Source: Nesterenkonia salmonea (lineage in GTDB: Bacteria > Actinomycetota > Actinomycetes > Actinomycetales > Micrococcaceae). Taken from it: a stretch of DNA of 50,398 bases. Positions within the stretch are counted from its first letter, which is position 1. Each line of letters starts with the position of its first letter. Location: positions 536 through 50,933 of the forward strand of contig NZ_VAVZ01000026.1 in NCBI RefSeq assembly GCF_005771525.1, written 5' to 3'. Shown one piece after another: positions 48,920 to 50,398 of this stretch. The notes beneath the pieces were generated by a model. The model worked only from the letters and a program-made list of their open reading frames with translations, did no database searches and was not told the DNA's origin. Position numbers and translations under genes: made by a program.

Positions 48920-50317
48920 GTGATGTGGAACGGTTCTGGCTCATTAGCGCGTCTAGGCAGACGCACGCTCACCCGTGGCCTGGTGCCCCGCGGCATGGGA
49001 AACACCAATTCAAACACCTCAGAGGACGCGGCCGCTAAGCACGACTTCCTGCGCCCTCAGAGGCGTGACCGTCCTCCGCACGACGAGGCACTGCGGCCCG
49101 GAGCCCGGCAGGAAAGTCTGCGCGAGGCCAATCTGCTGCTGATCACTGAAGAGATTTTTGCGTCCACTGAGCCACTGTCACGAGCCGATTTGTCCATACG
49201 CACCGGCATGACACGGTCCACCGTCTCCCGCCTCGTCGATGATCTGCTGGCTGCAGGTATCGTCCGCGAAGGATCACCAATAATCGGCCCATCCCGCGGC
49301 AGGCCGGCTGTCCCACTGACACCGGCCCGCAAGACCTTGGCTGGGCTGGGCGTCGAAGTCAACGTGGACTTCATGGCCGCCCGGGTTCTGGACCTCACCG
49401 GCAGCGTGCTTGCCGAAGCGATCGTGGAAGGCGACTACCGGTCCTCGGAACCGAAGAAAGTTCTCAACGAAGCCGGAGAACTAGCGGTGCGAGTCGCCGA
49501 ACAGGCCGTCGCCACCGGAGCATGGGTGGTAGGCACCGTGCTTGCCCTGCCCGGTCTGGTCGCCGCTGATCAGCGCTCGCTGCTTTTGGCGCCTAACCTC
49601 GGATGGACCGATGTCGACGTCGTCGAGCTGCTCTGCGCCCCCGTCACCGACGGACTGTTCGGTTACTCCGTGACGGTCGCCAACGAGGCCAAACTAGCCG
49701 CCCTGGCAGTTGCCCACGAACTCACCGAAGCCGATGGAGAAGAACAAACCTTCCTCTACGTCTCCGCTCAGATGGGCATCGGGTCCGCGGTGGTCATCGA
49801 CGGCGTCGTCGAAGTCGGCCCACATGGTTGGGCCGGAGAATTAGGCCACCTCTCAGTGGAGCCCTCAGGCCCCGCCTGCAGCTGCGGGTCCAATGGGTGC
49901 CTTGAGGTCTACGCAGGCAAGCACGCGCTGCTTGCCGCCGCAGGACTTGAGCCATCCGCAACAGCGGAGGACCTCATTCAGCTCGTAGAACCCACTGACG
50001 CCTACCCCTACGACTCCGGGCAGAAAGCAAACGAGGCCATCAACCGAGCCGGTTGGTCACTGGGGGTCGCGCTCGCCGGTGCCATGAACGTCCTTGATGT
50101 CCACGACGTGGTGCTCGGCGGAGAGTTCGGTCCACTGACGGATCTGCTCAGGCCACGCATCGAAGAGCAGTTGGAGCGGCGAGTCCTGGCATCACACTGG
50201 GCCGACTTCCGCGTGCGGGAATCGGGCACCGGACTCGCTCCAGCCACAAGTGGTGGAGCGATGCGAGCCCTACGAGCAGTCGTCGAAGCGCCCCAGGACT
50301 GGGTACCCGTCAGCTGA
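48920..50317 (+). CDS. xylR: ROK-family xylose repressor (XylR type)
   Basis: A 465-residue regulator. After a polar N-terminal stretch, the helix-turn-helix spans about 68-115 (LLLITEEIFASTEPLSRADL; GMTRSTVSRLVDDLLAAGIV). The ROK sugar-binding domain follows, with GWAGELGHLSVEPSGP and the zinc motif CSCGSNGCLEVYAG. It should repress xylAB and release on binding xylose. The GTG at 48920 is chosen because TAAGAT lies seven bases before it; an ATG at 48995 would remove a 25-residue basic extension and is the main alternative. Divergent placement next to xylA supports the name. Confidence 0.92.
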   Translation: MMWNGSGSLARLGRRTLTRGLVPRGMGNTNSNTSEDAAAKHDFLRPQRRDRPPHDEALRPGARQESLREANLLLITEEIFASTEPLSRADLSIRTGMTRSTVSRLVDDLLAAGIVREGSPIIGPSRGRPAVPLTPARKTLAGLGVEVNVDFMAARVLDLTGSVLAEAIVEGDYRSSEPKKVLNEAGELAVRVAEQAVATGAWVVGTVLALPGLVAADQRSLLLAPNLGWTDVDVVELLCAPVTDGLFGYSVTVANEAKLAALAVAHELTEADGEEQTFLYVSAQMGIGSAVVIDGVVEVGPHGWAGELGHLSVEPSGPACSCGSNGCLEVYAGKHALLAAAGLEPSATAEDLIQLVEPTDAYPYDSGQKANEAINRAGWSLGVALAGAMNVLDVHDVVLGGEFGPLTDLLRPRIEEQLERRVLASHWADFRVRESGTGLAPATSGGAMRALRAVVEAPQDWVPVS

Positions 50318-50349
50318 AGCCTACACTTTAGCCTTGATCCACCGATGAG

Positions 50350-50390
50350 GAGGGGCTGATGAGGGTGGGTTGATAGAGGAAATGCCCCTC
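50350..50390. terminator. Possible hairpin after xylR
   Basis: GAGGGGC and GCCCCTC can pair around a 27-base loop, starting 33 bases past the xylR stop. There is no T-run. The window ends 8 bases later. Confidence 0.3.
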
Positions 50391-50398
50391 TGACCTGG

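Noticed and set aside
1-50398. CRISPR array, prophage or integrase attachment site
   Set aside because: No regularly spaced repeats, phage structural genes or integrase were seen anywhere in the window.

Overview
The window looks like a piece of the chromosome of a high-GC, salt-tolerant actinobacterium, most likely from or near the Micrococcaceae. The reasons are the 32-residue bS22/COX24-type ribosomal peptide typical of actinobacteria, an ectABC cluster, Trk/Ktr potassium uptake, a CsbD protein, GC-rich codon use, and many genes that seem to start leaderless 6-7 nt after a TAnnnT hexamer. No tRNA, rRNA or CRISPR array was seen.

Layout. (1) 1-6.8 kb is a damaged type I restriction-modification locus. 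An ISL3-family element runs off the left edge and has cut the 5' part off hsdS. A predicted membrane-anchored protein, a RelBE-type toxin-antitoxin pair and an intact-looking hsdR follow; hsdM is not in the window. (2) 6.8-25.1 kb is housekeeping and stress physiology: proC, a glutaredoxin-like protein, bS22, an AcuC-type deacetylase, two CNNM/CorC-like membrane proteins, trkA-trkH, ectABC, csbD, two small ORFs, an amidase, rhodanese-pheA, HAD-tetR, a lipid kinase, serS and dps. (3) 25.1-39.6 kb is a sugar-catabolic island. An ApnO-like dehydrogenase, an OiaC-like TIM barrel, an SMP-30 lactonase and an SDR are arranged around a GntR regulator. Beside them lie RpiB (DerI), a SorC regulator, a DhaK-type kinase (LerK), a second triosephosphate-isomerase-like protein (LerI), a zinc polyol dehydrogenase (EltD-like) and a ribose-type ABC transporter. 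(4) 39.7-43.4 kb is a second sugar-acid module in decay: a TIM barrel, a 3-hydroxyacyl-CoA-dehydrogenase-like enzyme, then a gntP permease broken in mid-gene and joined directly to the 3' half of a DUF6807 gene, then a cupin. (5) 43.5-46.1 kb holds a NarL-type two-component pair and a membrane protein. (6) 46.1-50.3 kb is xylB-xylA with the divergent ROK repressor xylR.

How it fits together. The central inference is that region 3 converges on L-erythrulose. One branch would oxidise and decarboxylate a branched sugar (D-apiose to lactone to D-apionate to 3-oxo-isoapionate to L-erythrulose). The other would oxidise a tetritol (erythritol or L-threitol) to L-erythrulose. LerK, LerI and DerI would then give D-erythrose 4-phosphate. 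Two sequence-level regulons support the division: a near-identical 12-bp dyad in front of both GntR-side transcription units, and a 25-bp dyad in front of rpiB, the kinase and the zinc dehydrogenase-transporter operon. In two of these three 25-bp copies the -35 hexamer sits at exactly the same offset inside the dyad. With xylAB this suggests growth on plant cell-wall sugars. All function calls come from reading motifs and recalling families; no searches were run.
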